Part shown: piece by piece, positions 16,214 to 24,302 of the stretch | Position numbering within the stretch: the first letter of the stretch is position 1 | Layout: every line of letters begins with the position of its first letter | DNA from: JBEKTW01 sp963727845 | GTDB taxonomy: Bacteria > Bacteroidota > Ignavibacteria > UBA10030 > SZUA-254 | Direction of reading: 5' to 3' | Assembly: GCA_963727845.1 (NCBI GenBank) | Contig: CAVSHI010000003.1 | Location: 744,001 to 808,000 of the forward strand | Length of the DNA stretch: 64,000 bases | Position numbers and translations under genes: made by a program | Notes under the pieces: model-generated | Told to the model about the DNA's origin: nothing | The model's input: only the letters and a program-made list of their open reading frames with translations | Databases searched by the model: none

Positions 16214-17238
16214 CGAATCCGGCGCAGGCGGTGAAGGACGTGATAGGTGGATACAATCACCAGTTCCACGAGTTTTTCCGTTGCCCGGTCGGGGTGAACC
16301 CGCAGGTTGTTCAGAGCACAGATCGTCTGAATTTCACGAAGATAGACCCGAACATCCCGTTTGTCGAGACCCGCGATCCACGTTGCAAGCTCTTCCTCGA
16401 GATACTCTCCGTAGTTCTGGATGAACAGCTCCGCGCGGATGAAGCGGCGGGTCCGGGGGCTAACACCGGAAAAAATTTCCTTGAGGTCCTGCGTGTACTC
16501 CTTGACGCGCGGGTCCACTTTCTTCTCAATTGCAAAGTATTCCGCAACCGTCAACGGGATGGTTTTGTAGTTCCCCGACTCGTCGTAGCGTACCTTCAAC
16601 GGGCGGCGGTCGGCGATCTTTTCCTTGCGAAACAACTGGTCGACGTAGCGTAGTTTCTCGAGCGCACCGTTCCAGCGGCGGTAATTCCACTTCCACTTGG
16701 AGGCCGGGTCAAGCCAGACGGCAAACGTTTCGGCAAAATCTTCGTCGGGGTGCTTCTGTGCGTAGTGGGGATTCCCGATATGGTGAAGGTACCGGACAAA
16801 CTCCTTGCTGTAGGCATCGTAGCTGTAAAAATTCCGGTATCGCTTCCGGAAGTGTCCAAACTGGCTTTTCCAATCATCGCGCTGCCACAGTTTGTACGAA
16901 TAATTCAGCGCGTGTCCGACTTCATGCCGGAGAAGCATCATCATTTCATCCTTGGAGTACGACATGTAGTATCGTTTCGCGACCGCGTGGAGCGTCCGGC
17001 TCGCGAGATAGAACGGTATCTCGATGGAACCGGTCCTGTCGATGCACCCCCAGGGCTCATCTCCAAAATACACATGGGGGAAATAGGAGATGTGGTTTTT
17101 CTTCAGCTCCCTTCGCAACTGGATGAGGCAATCGCGAAGCGTATCCGCGGGGCGAAGCTCCATCTCGCCGATGCGCTGGTTGAGAAGTTTTTGAAATGAA
17201 AGCTCCCGCACGCGGGGATGCTTTGGTGAGATCGTCAT
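16210..17238 (-). CDS. Putative zinc metallopeptidase-like protein (HEVGH motif)
   Basis: The 342-residue protein has no signal peptide. It carries a zincin motif HEVGHALNY near residue 106 and a downstream HPDEDFAETFAVW segment that could give the third metal ligand, in the manner of gluzincin-like enzymes. I do not recognise a named family. The N- and C-terminal parts are charged and helical. It stands alone between the clpC terminator and the FkbM gene. Its metal site makes peptidase activity plausible, but the substrate is unknown, and it may be a cytoplasmic processing enzyme. Confidence 0.65.
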   Translation of the reverse strand: MTISPKHPRVRELSFQKLLNQRIGEMELRPADTLRDCLIQLRRELKKNHISYFPHVYFGDEPWGCIDRTGSIEIPFYLASRTLHAVAKRYYMSYSKDEMMMLLRHEVGHALNYSYKLWQRDDWKSQFGHFRKRYRNFYSYDAYSKEFVRYLHHIGNPHYAQKHPDEDFAETFAVWLDPASKWKWNYRRWNGALEKLRYVDQLFRKEKIADRRPLKVRYDESGNYKTIPLTVAEYFAIEKKVDPRVKEYTQDLKEIFSGVSPRTRRFIRAELFIQNYGEYLEEELATWIAGLDKRDVRVYLREIQTICALNNLRVHPDRATEKLVELVIVSTYHVLHRLRRIR

Positions 17239-17253
17239 TTGTCGGAGTCAGAA

Positions 17254-17286
17254 TAAAAAACCCCGTCCCGGTGGTCCGGGATGGGG
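17254..17286 (-). terminator. Intrinsic terminator of clpC
   Basis: A perfect-looking GC stem (CCCCGTCCCGG with CCGGGATGGGG, one G-T type pair, 4-nt loop) at 17261-17286 is followed on the minus strand by a T run (17254-17260). It begins about 24 bp after the clpC stop, which separates clpC from the zincin gene. Confidence 0.88.
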
Positions 17287-17309
17287 TTGAATTTTACGGG
17301 CGTCGTTCG

Positions 17310-19808
17310 TCACGAAACACTGGCGCCCTCTTCCTTTGTGGATGCCACTTTGTTTTTCTTTGCACGATTACTTTCGCTAAACCTGAGCTCATCGGCCTTC
17401 TTGTTGTACTTCACGTTCACGATGCTCTCATCCGTGAACTTATTGCGCAGGATTTCTTCTGCGATCGGGTCTTCGAGATACTTCTGCAGCGCGCGCTTCA
17501 GGGGACGGGCGCCGAATGCCGGGTCATAGCCCTTGTTCACGAGGAATTCACGCGCGTGCTTCGTAAGATGGATAGTGATCTTCATCGAAGCCATTCTCTT
17601 CACAAGCTCCGCCATCTGGATGTCGATGATCTCGTCGATGTGTTCCCGCGTCAGACTGTGGAAGACGATCGTATCGTCGATGCGGTTCAGAAACTCGGGG
17701 TTGAAGACCCGCTTGAGCGCGTCTTCAATCGTGTTCTTCATCGCCTCGTAGGCGTCCTGGGGTTTGTCCGTCCCGAAACCGAAACCGCCGCCGGACTTGA
17801 TGTCGCGGGAACCGATGTTCGAGGTCATGATGAGGATCGTGTTCTTGAAATCGACGCGGCGGCCGAGATTGTCGGTCAGCACGCCGTCATCCAGCACTTG
17901 CAGCAGAATGTTGAAAACGTCGGGGTGGGCTTTCTCGATTTCATCCAGCAGGACCACGGCATAGGGCTTCCGGCGGACTTTCTCCGTAAGCTGGCCGCCT
18001 TCTTCGTATCCAACGTATCCCGGAGGCGCGCCGACGAGCCGCGAAACATTGAACTTCTCCATGTACTCGCTCATGTCGATGCGGATGAGAGCTTCGTCCG
18101 TATCGAAAAGGTAGCGCGCGAGAACTTTCGCGAGCTCGGTTTTGCCGACACCGGTCGGCCCGAGAAAGATGAACGAGCCGATGGGGCGCTTCGGATCTTT
18201 CAATCCCGCACGCGTCCGGCGAATGGCTTTGCTGAGCTTCACAATCGCTTCGTTCTGGCCGACAATGGCGCCATTGAGAGCTTTTTCCATCTTGAGCAGC
18301 TTCTCGGATTCCGGCTGGGCGATCTTGTTCACCGGGACGCCGGTCATCATCGAGACAACATCCGCGATAATTTCTTCAGTGACCTCGTACACAGTTTCCT
18401 GCGCCTTCAATTCCCACTCGCGCTTGGCTATCTCAAGGTCGCTGATGTATTTTTTCTCCAGGTCGCGCAGGCGCGCGGCTTCCTCAAAATTCTGACTCTT
18501 GACCACCTGATTCTTCGTCTGCTTGATTTTCTCTACTTCACCTTCAAGCTCGAGGATTTCCTTGGGCACATGAATGTGCGAAAGGTGGACCCGCGAACCG
18601 GCTTCATCCATGACGTCGATGGCCTTGTCCGGCAGGTAGCGGTCGGTGATATAGCGGTCGCTCAAACGAACGGCGGTCTGAAGGCCATCGTCGGAATACC
18701 GTACGCTGTGGTGCTCTTCATACTTGTGCTTGATGCTCCGGAGAATCTGGAGAGTTTCGTCGACGGTCGTCGCGTCGACCATGATTTTCTGGAAACGACG
18801 GTCAAGGGCTCCGTCTTTCTCGATATACTGGCGGTATTCGTCAAGAGTTGTCGCGCCGATGCACTGGACGTCGCCGCGCGCGAGGGCCGGCTTGAACATG
18901 TTCGAAGCGTCCAGCGAACCGGAAGCGCCGCCCGCACCGACAATCGTGTGCAGCTCATCTATGAACAGGATGACGTCCTTCGCTTTTTCCAGCTCGTTCA
19001 TCACGGCCTTCATGCGCTCTTCAAACTGGCCGCGGTATTTTGTCCCCGCCACGAGAGCGGCAAGGTCGAGAGTCACGACGCGTTTGTCGTGCAGGACGCG
19101 CGAAACTTTTTTCTGGACGATGCGAAGAGCGAGTCCCTCTGCGATGGCGGTTTTCCCGACCCCGGGTTCGCCGATGAGCACCGGATTATTTTTCTTGCGC
19201 CGGCTTAAAACCTGCGCGACGCGCTCAATTTCCTTCTCTCTCCCGATGACGGGATCGAGTTTGTCTTCCATCGCGAGTTTGGTCAGGTCACGGCCGAAGT
19301 TGTCGAGAACCGGTGTTTTCGATTTGTCCGCACGGCGTTCGGCCATTGAAACCGCGGGCTGCGTGGACGGTTTGCCGCTGATGATGTTATCCAGCTCATT
19401 GCGGACGACGTCATAGTGCACATTAAACTGGTGGAGAATCTGCGCCGCGATATTATCGTCGTCCCGGAGGAGCGAAAGCAGGAGGTGTTCCGTCCCGATC
19501 ACATCGGATTTGTACAGCTTCGCTTCGAGATATGTGATCTTCAGAACTTTTTCGGCTTGTTTTGTCAGCGGAATATTCCCGATCGTCAGCGTGCCGCCGG
19601 ACGTGCGCACCGTCTCTTCAATGGCTTTCTTCAGCTTGAAGAGGTCGACGCCGATGTTGCGAAGGATTTTCACCGCAATTCCCTCTCCTTCGCGGATCAC
19701 GCCGAGCAGCAGGTGTTCGGTGCCGATATAATCGTGCCCAAGGCGTAATGCCTCTTCCCGGCTCAGCCGGATGACGTCCTGAACTCTATTGGAAAAATTT
19801 CCTTCCAT
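17310..19808 (-). CDS. clpC: ATP-dependent Clp protease ATP-binding subunit ClpC
   Basis: The 832-residue Hsp100 unfoldase has two Clp_N repeats (about 1-145), and a first AAA+ domain with GEPGVGKTA (near 215). The UVR-type middle segment FEEAARLRDLEKK identifies ClpC rather than ClpA or ClpB. A second AAA+ domain with GPTGVGKTE (near 550) and the C-terminal D2 small domain follow. It unfolds proteins for ClpP in the cytoplasm. It is monocistronic: a promoter at 19899-19927 and a terminator at 17254-17286 bracket it. No CtsR-like repeat operator or McsA/B gene is seen nearby. Confidence 0.96.
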   Translation of the reverse strand: MEGNFSNRVQDVIRLSREEALRLGHDYIGTEHLLLGVIREGEGIAVKILRNIGVDLFKLKKAIEETVRTSGGTLTIGNIPLTKQAEKVLKITYLEAKLYKSDVIGTEHLLLSLLRDDDNIAAQILHQFNVHYDVVRNELDNIISGKPSTQPAVSMAERRADKSKTPVLDNFGRDLTKLAMEDKLDPVIGREKEIERVAQVLSRRKKNNPVLIGEPGVGKTAIAEGLALRIVQKKVSRVLHDKRVVTLDLAALVAGTKYRGQFEERMKAVMNELEKAKDVILFIDELHTIVGAGGASGSLDASNMFKPALARGDVQCIGATTLDEYRQYIEKDGALDRRFQKIMVDATTVDETLQILRSIKHKYEEHHSVRYSDDGLQTAVRLSDRYITDRYLPDKAIDVMDEAGSRVHLSHIHVPKEILELEGEVEKIKQTKNQVVKSQNFEEAARLRDLEKKYISDLEIAKREWELKAQETVYEVTEEIIADVVSMMTGVPVNKIAQPESEKLLKMEKALNGAIVGQNEAIVKLSKAIRRTRAGLKDPKRPIGSFIFLGPTGVGKTELAKVLARYLFDTDEALIRIDMSEYMEKFNVSRLVGAPPGYVGYEEGGQLTEKVRRKPYAVVLLDEIEKAHPDVFNILLQVLDDGVLTDNLGRRVDFKNTILIMTSNIGSRDIKSGGGFGFGTDKPQDAYEAMKNTIEDALKRVFNPEFLNRIDDTIVFHSLTREHIDEIIDIQMAELVKRMASMKITIHLTKHAREFLVNKGYDPAFGARPLKRALQKYLEDPIAEEILRNKFTDESIVNVKYNKKADELRFSESNRAKKNKVASTKEEGASVS

Positions 19809-19898
19809 CTTCTATCCCCTGATTGATAATTTCATTACCGCTATCTACAAGAACGCTTCTTTTGGGGTTCTGGTTTCCTGTACGGGCATCTTTTGATT

Positions 19899-19927
19899 AA
19901 TATAGGCAAAAACGCAAGATTAATCAA
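19899..19927 (-). promoter_or_regulatory. Sigma-70-type promoter of clpC
   Basis: TTGATT and TATATT are spaced by 17 bp on the minus strand. The leader to the ATG at 19808 is about 85 nt. No inverted-repeat (CIRCE/CtsR-like) operator was found around it. Confidence 0.65.
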
Positions 19928-19953
19928 GAATCGATATCACACCGGGCTACCCT

Positions 19954-20117
19954 GTCTTTGCGAGGAGTCCCAACTGTTTTGTCGGGACGACGAAGTGGCG
20001 CAAAGCGCCATGGCGCCAGAGGCGCTCACAATCTAGACGATGCAAGCGGGACGCAAAGCAGACCACCTTCAGATTGCTTCGCTCGTCCGGAAAGAACGGA
20101 CTTCGCTCGCAAAGACG
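19954..20117. repeat. Family A palindromic element, copy 5 (inverted)
   Basis: Read on the minus strand this matches the copy at 152-364 from end to end, with an internal segment deleted, and matches the left half of the 5124-5531 units. The ends are GTCTTTGCGAG and CTCGCAAAGACG. It sits in the divergent gap between clpC and the TPR lipoprotein gene; the remainder of 20118-20429 shows no gene. Confidence 0.8.
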
Positions 20118-20429
20118 AGTACACCCACTGCTGCCGCTCCTTCATCCGGACCCTCCTGTTGCACGGTAGTGCGCGCACACCGCGCAGAGATCACACTTTT
20201 CACAACGAATGATGACATTGGCGGATTTTCTTCCGAAAGCCGACGATCGAACTCACGTACTTCCGGAACAGCGGTTTCAACGCATTCATCCATCGGGTGA
20301 CATTCGGAGAGGTTTTTTTTCTCATTGCCATAAAATCAGACGGATGTAATGGCTTGTCCAATAAGATTGTTATACACAAGAGACCCGGAATGCAGCAGGC
20401 CGGTTTGTCCGGCTCGATTTCGGTCTTTT

Positions 20430-20458
20430 TTGTTATTGCAAGCTGAAATTACTATATT
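20430..20458 (+). promoter_or_regulatory. Sigma-70-type promoter of the envelope operon
   Basis: TTGTTA and TATATT are separated by 17 bp. The expected transcription start falls only a few bases before the ATG at 20469 and about 12 bases before the ATG at 20478. The message would therefore be leaderless or nearly so, and no Shine-Dalgarno sequence is seen. Confidence 0.6.
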
Positions 20459-20468
20459 TTCCCAACAA

Positions 20469-21632
20469 ATGACAATTATGAAGCGAGAACTACGCGTTCG
20501 CATCAGCATCGTCCTGCTCGGCATGCTCATTGCCGTTGCACTCCTCGGATGCTCCGGCTCAAAAAATACGGCAGAACCCCACTCAGCGCAGGTCGCGAAA
20601 GCTGCCGGCACTCCTGTCAACGGTCTCTCCCTCGACCACTACCTCAACGGCCTGATGTTCGACCAGAAAGAGGAGTTCGCATCGGCTATTCTCGAGTACC
20701 AGGATGCCCTTCAGTATCAAAAGGACCCGGCGATTTACTTTGCGCTCTCGCGAGATTATTCCGTCCTCGGAAAACATACTCTCGCGATTCAAAACGGCAG
20801 GGAGGCCCTCCGTCTCAATCCGGACAACCGCACGTATCACGAGAACCTGGCCGAGATCTACGAGCGCGCATTTGAATGGGACAGCGCGATCCGGGAATAT
20901 GAAACGATCATCCGCGCCGACTCCGACTATCAGGATGCATGGTATAACGTAGCGCATCTGTACCAGATCAGGGCGCCTGCGAAAGCGCTGGAGGTGTACC
21001 AGAGCATTATCGACCGGTTCGGTCCAAGCTGGGATGCTTATTTGCAGTCCGCCCAAATGTACACCGGGTTGAGAAAATTCGACAAGGCGATCGAAGCATT
21101 GAAAGGACTGTTGACCCTTGACCCGACGAACTTCAACGTCAAGAAGACTCTCGCCGACACGTACCTGGGTGAGGATAGTGTAGACATCGCGCTCGCATTG
21201 TACGGGGAGCTCATTGAACGCCACCCCGCAGATTTTCTGGTTCGCGCATCACTCGCCCACGCATACCTGGCGAAGCGGGACTACGATAACGCCAAGCAGC
21301 AATTCGAGATTGTTCTCAAGAAGGATACGCTGTCTGCGGACCAGGAAATTCAGTTCGGTCAGGTTTTTGCATCGTTTATTCAAAAGGATTCCGCCGTTGC
21401 CCCGATCGCCCGCGATCTTTTTAATTCCATCCAACAATCGTACCCTAACGATTGGCGACCGTGCCTGTTCCTCGGCGCCATTGCCAACGCTGTGCATGAC
21501 AACTTCGAGCGCGCTGTTGAATTTCGGGCGGGTCACAAAACTCGCAAGCTGGAATGCCGACGGCTGGATCGGAGTCGCATCGGTCTGGTTCGACAGAAAT
21601 CAATTCCAGAAAACTATCGATGTCCTCGATGA
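20469..21632 (+). CDS. TPR-repeat lipoprotein, N-terminal part (frameshifted)
   Basis: The frame starts at ATG 20469 or 20478 with a lipoprotein signal (LIAVALLGCSGS, lipid Cys after about 24 residues from 20478). Tandem tetratricopeptide repeats follow (for example ALRLNPDNRTYHENLAEIYE, and later ALKGLLTLDPTN). It is probably an outer-membrane lipoprotein scaffold facing the periplasm. The TPR pattern stops at about 21519; the last 37 residues to 21632 are out of frame and not protein-like. The continuation lies one frame over, at 21520-22209. Reassembled, the protein would have about 575 residues. Confidence 0.85.
   Translation: MTIMKRELRVRISIVLLGMLIAVALLGCSGSKNTAEPHSAQVAKAAGTPVNGLSLDHYLNGLMFDQKEEFASAILEYQDALQYQKDPAIYFALSRDYSVLGKHTLAIQNGREALRLNPDNRTYHENLAEIYERAFEWDSAIREYETIIRADSDYQDAWYNVAHLYQIRAPAKALEVYQSIIDRFGPSWDAYLQSAQMYTGLRKFDKAIEALKGLLTLDPTNFNVKKTLADTYLGEDSVDIALALYGELIERHPADFLVRASLAHAYLAKRDYDNAKQQFEIVLKKDTLSADQEIQFGQVFASFIQKDSAVAPIARDLFNSIQQSYPNDWRPCLFLGAIANAVHDNFERAVEFRAGHKTRKLECRRLDRSRIGLVRQKSIPENYRCPR
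21510..21535 (+). other. Frameshift site in the TPR lipoprotein gene
   Basis: The TPR reading leaves frame around GAATTTCGGGCGG. Reading in the +1 frame restores NFGRVTKLASWN and further TPRs. Loss of two T from a T-run, or gain of one base, would explain it. An assembly error and a genuine mutation look the same here. Confidence 0.75.
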
Positions 21633-22209
21633 AGCGAAACATTATATCCCGAACGAATTCCGCCTCTACTTTCTTCTCGGATTATCGTACCAACGAAACC
21701 ACCAGGGAATCGAAGCCGTCGATGCCCTCGAGCACGCCGTTCAACTGAACGAAAAAAGTGCCGACGCGCTCTCCTCACTCGCTCTGGTCTACGACGAGAT
21801 GAAACGCATCGACGAATCCGACAGCGCCTACGAGCGCGCTCTACGCATCGACCCGCACAATCATCTCGTGCTGAACAACTACGGCTACAGTCTGGCAGAC
21901 CGCGGCCTCCAACTTCAGCGCGCGGTGAAAATGGTAAAGGAGGCGCTCGACCAGCAGCCGAACAATACCTCGTATCTCGACTCCATGGGCTGGGTGTATT
22001 TCCGCTTCGGACAGTATGAAGAGGCCGAGCGGTTCATTCGCAAGGCCGTCGAGCTCGGCACCACGAGCGCCGTCATTCACGAACACATGGGGGACGTGTA
22101 TTCGAAACTCGATCAGAAGGAAAAGGCCATCGAATCTTGGAAGAAGGCGCTCGAGCTTGACGCCGGGAACGCCACGCTGAAAGAAAAAATTGAACGGGGA
22201 AGTTTGTGA
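21520..22209 (+). CDS. TPR-repeat lipoprotein, C-terminal part (after frameshift)
   Basis: This frame carries about five clear TPR units (for example SLALVYDEMKRIDESDSAYE, then SLADRGLQLQRAVKMVKEAL, then HEMGD-like HEHMGDVYSKLDQKEKAIES). It has no start codon near its first meaningful residue and no signal of its own, so it is the distal part of the gene starting at 20469. Its stop codon overlaps the GTG start of the DUF4292 lipoprotein (GTGA), which indicates an operon with translational coupling. The coupling argues that the intact form is functional in the lineage. Confidence 0.8.
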   Translation, partial: NFGRVTKLASWNADGWIGVASVWFDRNQFQKTIDVLDEAKHYIPNEFRLYFLLGLSYQRNHQGIEAVDALEHAVQLNEKSADALSSLALVYDEMKRIDESDSAYERALRIDPHNHLVLNNYGYSLADRGLQLQRAVKMVKEALDQQPNNTSYLDSMGWVYFRFGQYEEAERFIRKAVELGTTSAVIHEHMGDVYSKLDQKEKAIESWKKALELDAGNATLKEKIERGSL

Positions 22210-22976
22210 TCAAATGGCAATCGGCTCTTGCGGTCGGTTTGACGCTCGCATTGATCGGTTGCGCCTCTCAACGGGAAATTGTCAAAAAAGAACGGACGCT
22301 GACCGCCGGTGAAGTCATGAAGCGCGTGCGCGACCGGTCCGGTTTCGTCACAACGCTCGGGGGAAGCGGTTCGATTACGGTCGAGACTCGCGAAGCTTCC
22401 ACCAGCGGTTCGTTTGACGTGGTTCTCAGGAAACCCGATTCGCTGCGTGTAGAATTTCGCGGACCATTCGGCATCCATGTCGGGACACTCTCTGTCTCGC
22501 GCGACCGGTTTGTCTTCTTCAACAGAAGAGAGAACACCGCCGTCGTCGGCAAACCGGACGGCTCGACCCTCCAATCCATGTTTCGCCTGAAGATCCGGTT
22601 CGATGAACTGCTGAACGCATTCGCCGGCGGATTCCCCGACCCCGATGATCATGATTCACTCGCGGGGTTTTCCGTCGACCGGGATCTGTACGTACTCCTC
22701 TTCCGGAGCACCGACGGAACGAAGGAATACCGGGTCGACGGCGACAATTTTCTCGTCATGGGCTACCGAACGCTCGACGCTCAGGGAACCGCCACTCTCA
22801 CCGGTCTCATCTCCCGCACGACGGAAACGGGCAACGTGACAATGCCTTCATTGCTCCGAATCGTATTCCCCGACGAACAACGCAGCGTCACGATCGCCTA
22901 CGACAACATCCGGGTCAACAAGCCGGTGGACTGTTCCTTTGTGCTTCCGAAAAATGTGGAGCGCACCGACCGATGA
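22206..22976 (+). CDS. DUF4292-type outer-membrane lipoprotein
   Basis: The 256-residue lipoprotein starts at GTG (overlapping the previous stop) and has the lipobox LALIGCAS. The mature part shows the LolA/LolB-like beta pattern: repeated amphipathic strands such as DVVLRKPDSLRVEFRG and HVGTLSVSRDRFVFFNRRE. Proteins of this type occur in Bacteroidota-like genomes next to TPR lipoproteins and M23 proteins, as here, and probably act in outer-membrane lipoprotein or lipid handling. The function is inferred from fold and context. The last codons overlap the following M23 gene by 4 bp. Confidence 0.75.
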   Translation: MIKWQSALAVGLTLALIGCASQREIVKKERTLTAGEVMKRVRDRSGFVTTLGGSGSITVETREASTSGSFDVVLRKPDSLRVEFRGPFGIHVGTLSVSRDRFVFFNRRENTAVVGKPDGSTLQSMFRLKIRFDELLNAFAGGFPDPDDHDSLAGFSVDRDLYVLLFRSTDGTKEYRVDGDNFLVMGYRTLDAQGTATLTGLISRTTETGNVTMPSLLRIVFPDEQRSVTIAYDNIRVNKPVDCSFVLPKNVERTDR

Positions 22977-24196
22977 TGCGTTTCACACTTGTACTGGCCC
23001 TGGGTGCGACCCTTCTCCTCCCGACACGCCTGTTACCTACCGAGGAAGATAATATCAAGAGCAAGCAGGCCGAGCTGACGAAGCTGCGCGAGGAAATCGA
23101 GGAGTATGAGGAAAAAATCAAAGAACATGAAAAGAAAGAGCATGCAACGCTGGAATTGCTGGACAACTACGACCGCCAGGAGACACTTTTAAGAAAGCTT
23201 GTCGGCGAATTGCGCAAGGAGGGCCGGACCCTCCAGGGGAACATCGACGATACGAAACGTTCGATTCAGGATCTCAGCGGACAGGTTTCCTACTTGAAGC
23301 GCAACTACGCCAGTTATGTTTCGAATGTGTACCGCTACGGCCGGACGTACGACCTCGAGCTGCTCCTGACATCAAAATCCCTCAACCAGGTCCTCGTGCG
23401 GGCTGAATACCTGCGCCGGTTTTCGGACCAGCGAAAAAAGGACCTGGACAAAATCACGACGCAGCGCGAGGCCATTGAGGAGGAGAATCTCAAGCTCCAG
23501 CGGCAGCTCGTCGAACAACAACAGCTCATCACCGACAAAGCTGTCGAAGAGAAGAAACTTCAGGACCAGGTGAAGAAACGTAAACAGGTGCTTGCCGGCA
23601 TCCGGCGTGACAAAAAAATGCTCCGACAGGATGCCGACCGGACACTGGCGGCTGCCCAGGAGCTTGAACAGCTGATCTCGAAACTCATCGAGCAGGAGCG
23701 TATCCGGAAAGCCCGGGAAGCCGAGCGGGCGAAAGAAGGCAAAGCGCCGCCGCCGAGCATCGCGCCATCCGGGCAGGCCTTCGTCGACCGGCGCGGACAC
23801 CTGCGGTGGCCGGTGTCGCAGGGCAGAATCGTCACCCGCTTCGGCAATCAGCAGAACCCGGTCCTGAAAACCATTACCCAGAATACAGGCATCGATATCG
23901 CCGTACCGACCGGGACGGATGTCGAAGCCGTCGCTAATGCCGATGTCTCGATGATTTCCTGGCTTCCGTCCTTTGGAAACCTGGTCATCCTCGACCATTC
24001 CAACGGATACCGGACGGTGTATGCGCATCTGTCGGAAATTGCCGTATCCGAAGGCGAACAGGTAACCGAAGGCAACGTCATCGGCAAAAGCGGAGAATCT
24101 TTTTCCGGCTCTGTCCTGCATTTCGAAATCTGGAAGGACCGGGAGAAACAGGACCCCGAGCACTGGCTCACGCCACGAGGGCTCACGAAACGCTGA
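22973..24196 (+). CDS. EnvC-like murein hydrolase activator (M23/LytM domain)
   Basis: The 407-residue protein has a signal peptide, a long charged coiled coil (about residues 25-240), a short Pro-rich linker and a C-terminal LytM domain. The M23 ligand set is incomplete. The first motif reads NTGIDIA, with Asn in place of the metal-binding His (HxGiD), while YAHLS and LHFEIW are kept. This is the pattern of EnvC-type proteins, which do not cut peptidoglycan themselves but activate amidases at the septum. It is the third gene of a coupled operon with the TPR and DUF4292 lipoproteins. A degenerate endopeptidase is the alternative reading. Confidence 0.85.
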   Translation: MMRFTLVLALGATLLLPTRLLPTEEDNIKSKQAELTKLREEIEEYEEKIKEHEKKEHATLELLDNYDRQETLLRKLVGELRKEGRTLQGNIDDTKRSIQDLSGQVSYLKRNYASYVSNVYRYGRTYDLELLLTSKSLNQVLVRAEYLRRFSDQRKKDLDKITTQREAIEEENLKLQRQLVEQQQLITDKAVEEKKLQDQVKKRKQVLAGIRRDKKMLRQDADRTLAAAQELEQLISKLIEQERIRKAREAERAKEGKAPPPSIAPSGQAFVDRRGHLRWPVSQGRIVTRFGNQQNPVLKTITQNTGIDIAVPTGTDVEAVANADVSMISWLPSFGNLVILDHSNGYRTVYAHLSEIAVSEGEQVTEGNVIGKSGESFSGSVLHFEIWKDREKQDPEHWLTPRGLTKR

Positions 24197-24230
24197 GCAC
24201 CCTACACCCAATACCTGTCACAGCCAGTCT

Positions 24231-24258
24231 TTGCTTTGAAATTGAAAATCGCTATCTT
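24231..24258 (+). promoter_or_regulatory. Probable promoter of the DUF6588-like gene
   Basis: TTGCTT and TATCTT are 16 bp apart. The start codon at 24303 is preceded by an excellent AGGAG. The match is weaker than at the other promoters listed. Confidence 0.4.
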
Positions 24259-24302
24259 ATTAGGAATACCTCATTTATGTCAAACTTAGTGGAAGGAGTA
24301 CT

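Noticed and set aside
17196..19208. A 670-codon open frame on the plus strand
   Set aside because: It is the antisense shadow of clpC, whose own frame is complete with all AAA+ motifs.
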